From NCBI RefSeq assembly GCF_017301635.1, contig NZ_CP071091.1:4104001-4168000 (forward strand): a DNA stretch of 64,000 nt, given 5' to 3'. Source of the DNA: Myxococcus landrumus (GTDB lineage: Bacteria; Myxococcota; Myxococcia; Myxococcales; Myxococcaceae). Below the pieces are notes generated by a model. That model worked only from the letters and a program-made list of their open reading frames with translations, had not been told where the DNA came from and ran no database searches. Position numbers and translations under genes: made by a program. Of this stretch, positions 63,945 through 64,000 are shown piece after piece (position 1 is the first letter of the stretch; every line of letters begins with the position of its first letter).

Positions 63945-64000
63945 CGCCCACGGATGCGCCCGCTCACGCGGTCACGGCACGCGCGGCCCCATCGCGCCCC
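63941..64000 (+). CDS. Start of a further gene, cut by the window end
   Basis: ATG 63941 overlaps the DUF418 stop by 4 nt and opens a frame of 20 codons (MTPTDAPAHAVTARAAPSRP) without a stop. Ala/Pro/Arg-rich; too little for a function. The ATGA overlap argues for coupled translation. Confidence 0.5.
   Translation, partial: MTPTDAPAHAVTARAAPSRP

Overview
The window is 64 kb of very GC-rich DNA with dense, often 4-nt-overlapping genes and many exported proteins. It encodes MglB and MglA (polarity/gliding GTPase pair), a GltD/E/F/G-like envelope module, an OPX protein with its beta-barrel partner, HRD-type Ser/Thr kinases with AgmX/PglI-like tails, M57 peptidases and a zinc-ribbon/GYF/TPR protein. 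Together these point to a predatory myxobacterium of the family Myxococcaceae (Myxococcus/Corallococcus/Pyxidicoccus group). The species cannot be fixed from the sequence alone. No insertion sequence, prophage, CRISPR array or rRNA was seen.

Layout. 1-2.6 kb (minus): a glycan patch with a NodB-type deacetylase cut by the window edge, a GT2 glycosyltransferase and an FAD amine-oxidase-like enzyme. 2.8-7.4 kb: a 1529-residue zinc-ribbon/GYF/TPR membrane protein. 7.5-10.1 kb: a translation island of serS, all four tRNA-Ser isoacceptors, tRNA-Arg(ACG), tadA and the SRP RNA. 13.3-17.1 kb: dnaX (broken by a +1 frame change), ybaB and recR. This gene order echoes the Bacillus serS/tRNA-Ser/tadA/SRP RNA/dnaX/yaaK/recR region, but a GT22 membrane glycosyltransferase and a phytoene-desaturase-like enzyme are inserted here. 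17.1-22.6 kb (minus): an operon for a barrel/carboxypeptidase-regulatory-domain protein, a FecR-domain lipoprotein and a Ser/Thr kinase.

22.85-36.4 kb (plus): mglB-mglA, then six tightly packed genes (coiled-coil exported protein, two large TPR proteins, a TPR lipoprotein, a 100-residue exported protein, and an FHA-like/TM/TonB-like protein). These resemble the Glt gliding and Nfs spore-coat machines. A small exported protein and the wzpB/wzaB polysaccharide-export pair follow. 36.7-44.8 kb: secreted proteins, including a zinc-dependent phospholipase C-like/propeller protein and a tandem pair of nearly identical M57-type metallopeptidases. 45-53.8 kb: accessory genes (AAA ATPase, SnoaL-like, MBL-fold/TetR divergent pair with a double operator, a repeat-rich 785-residue coiled-coil protein, a two-repeat exported protein, a Pro-Asp-Ala-Gly repeat lipoprotein).

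54.1-60.5 kb (minus): a compact seven-gene biosynthetic operon of unknown product (AMP-ligase, two KAS III-like enzymes, ACP, SDR, MDR, membrane left-handed beta-helix protein). 60.8-64 kb: an unrecognised protein, a TetR regulator, a divergent DUF418 membrane protein and the first 20 codons of a further gene.

The most interesting items are the dnaX frame change at a CCCC run, the mglBA-linked envelope machine with a separate ZnR-GYF-TPR protein, the seven-gene acyl/polyketide-like operon, two distant genes sharing an identical 19-nt sigma-54-type promoter element, and the peptidase duplication with 383 bp of perfect identity.
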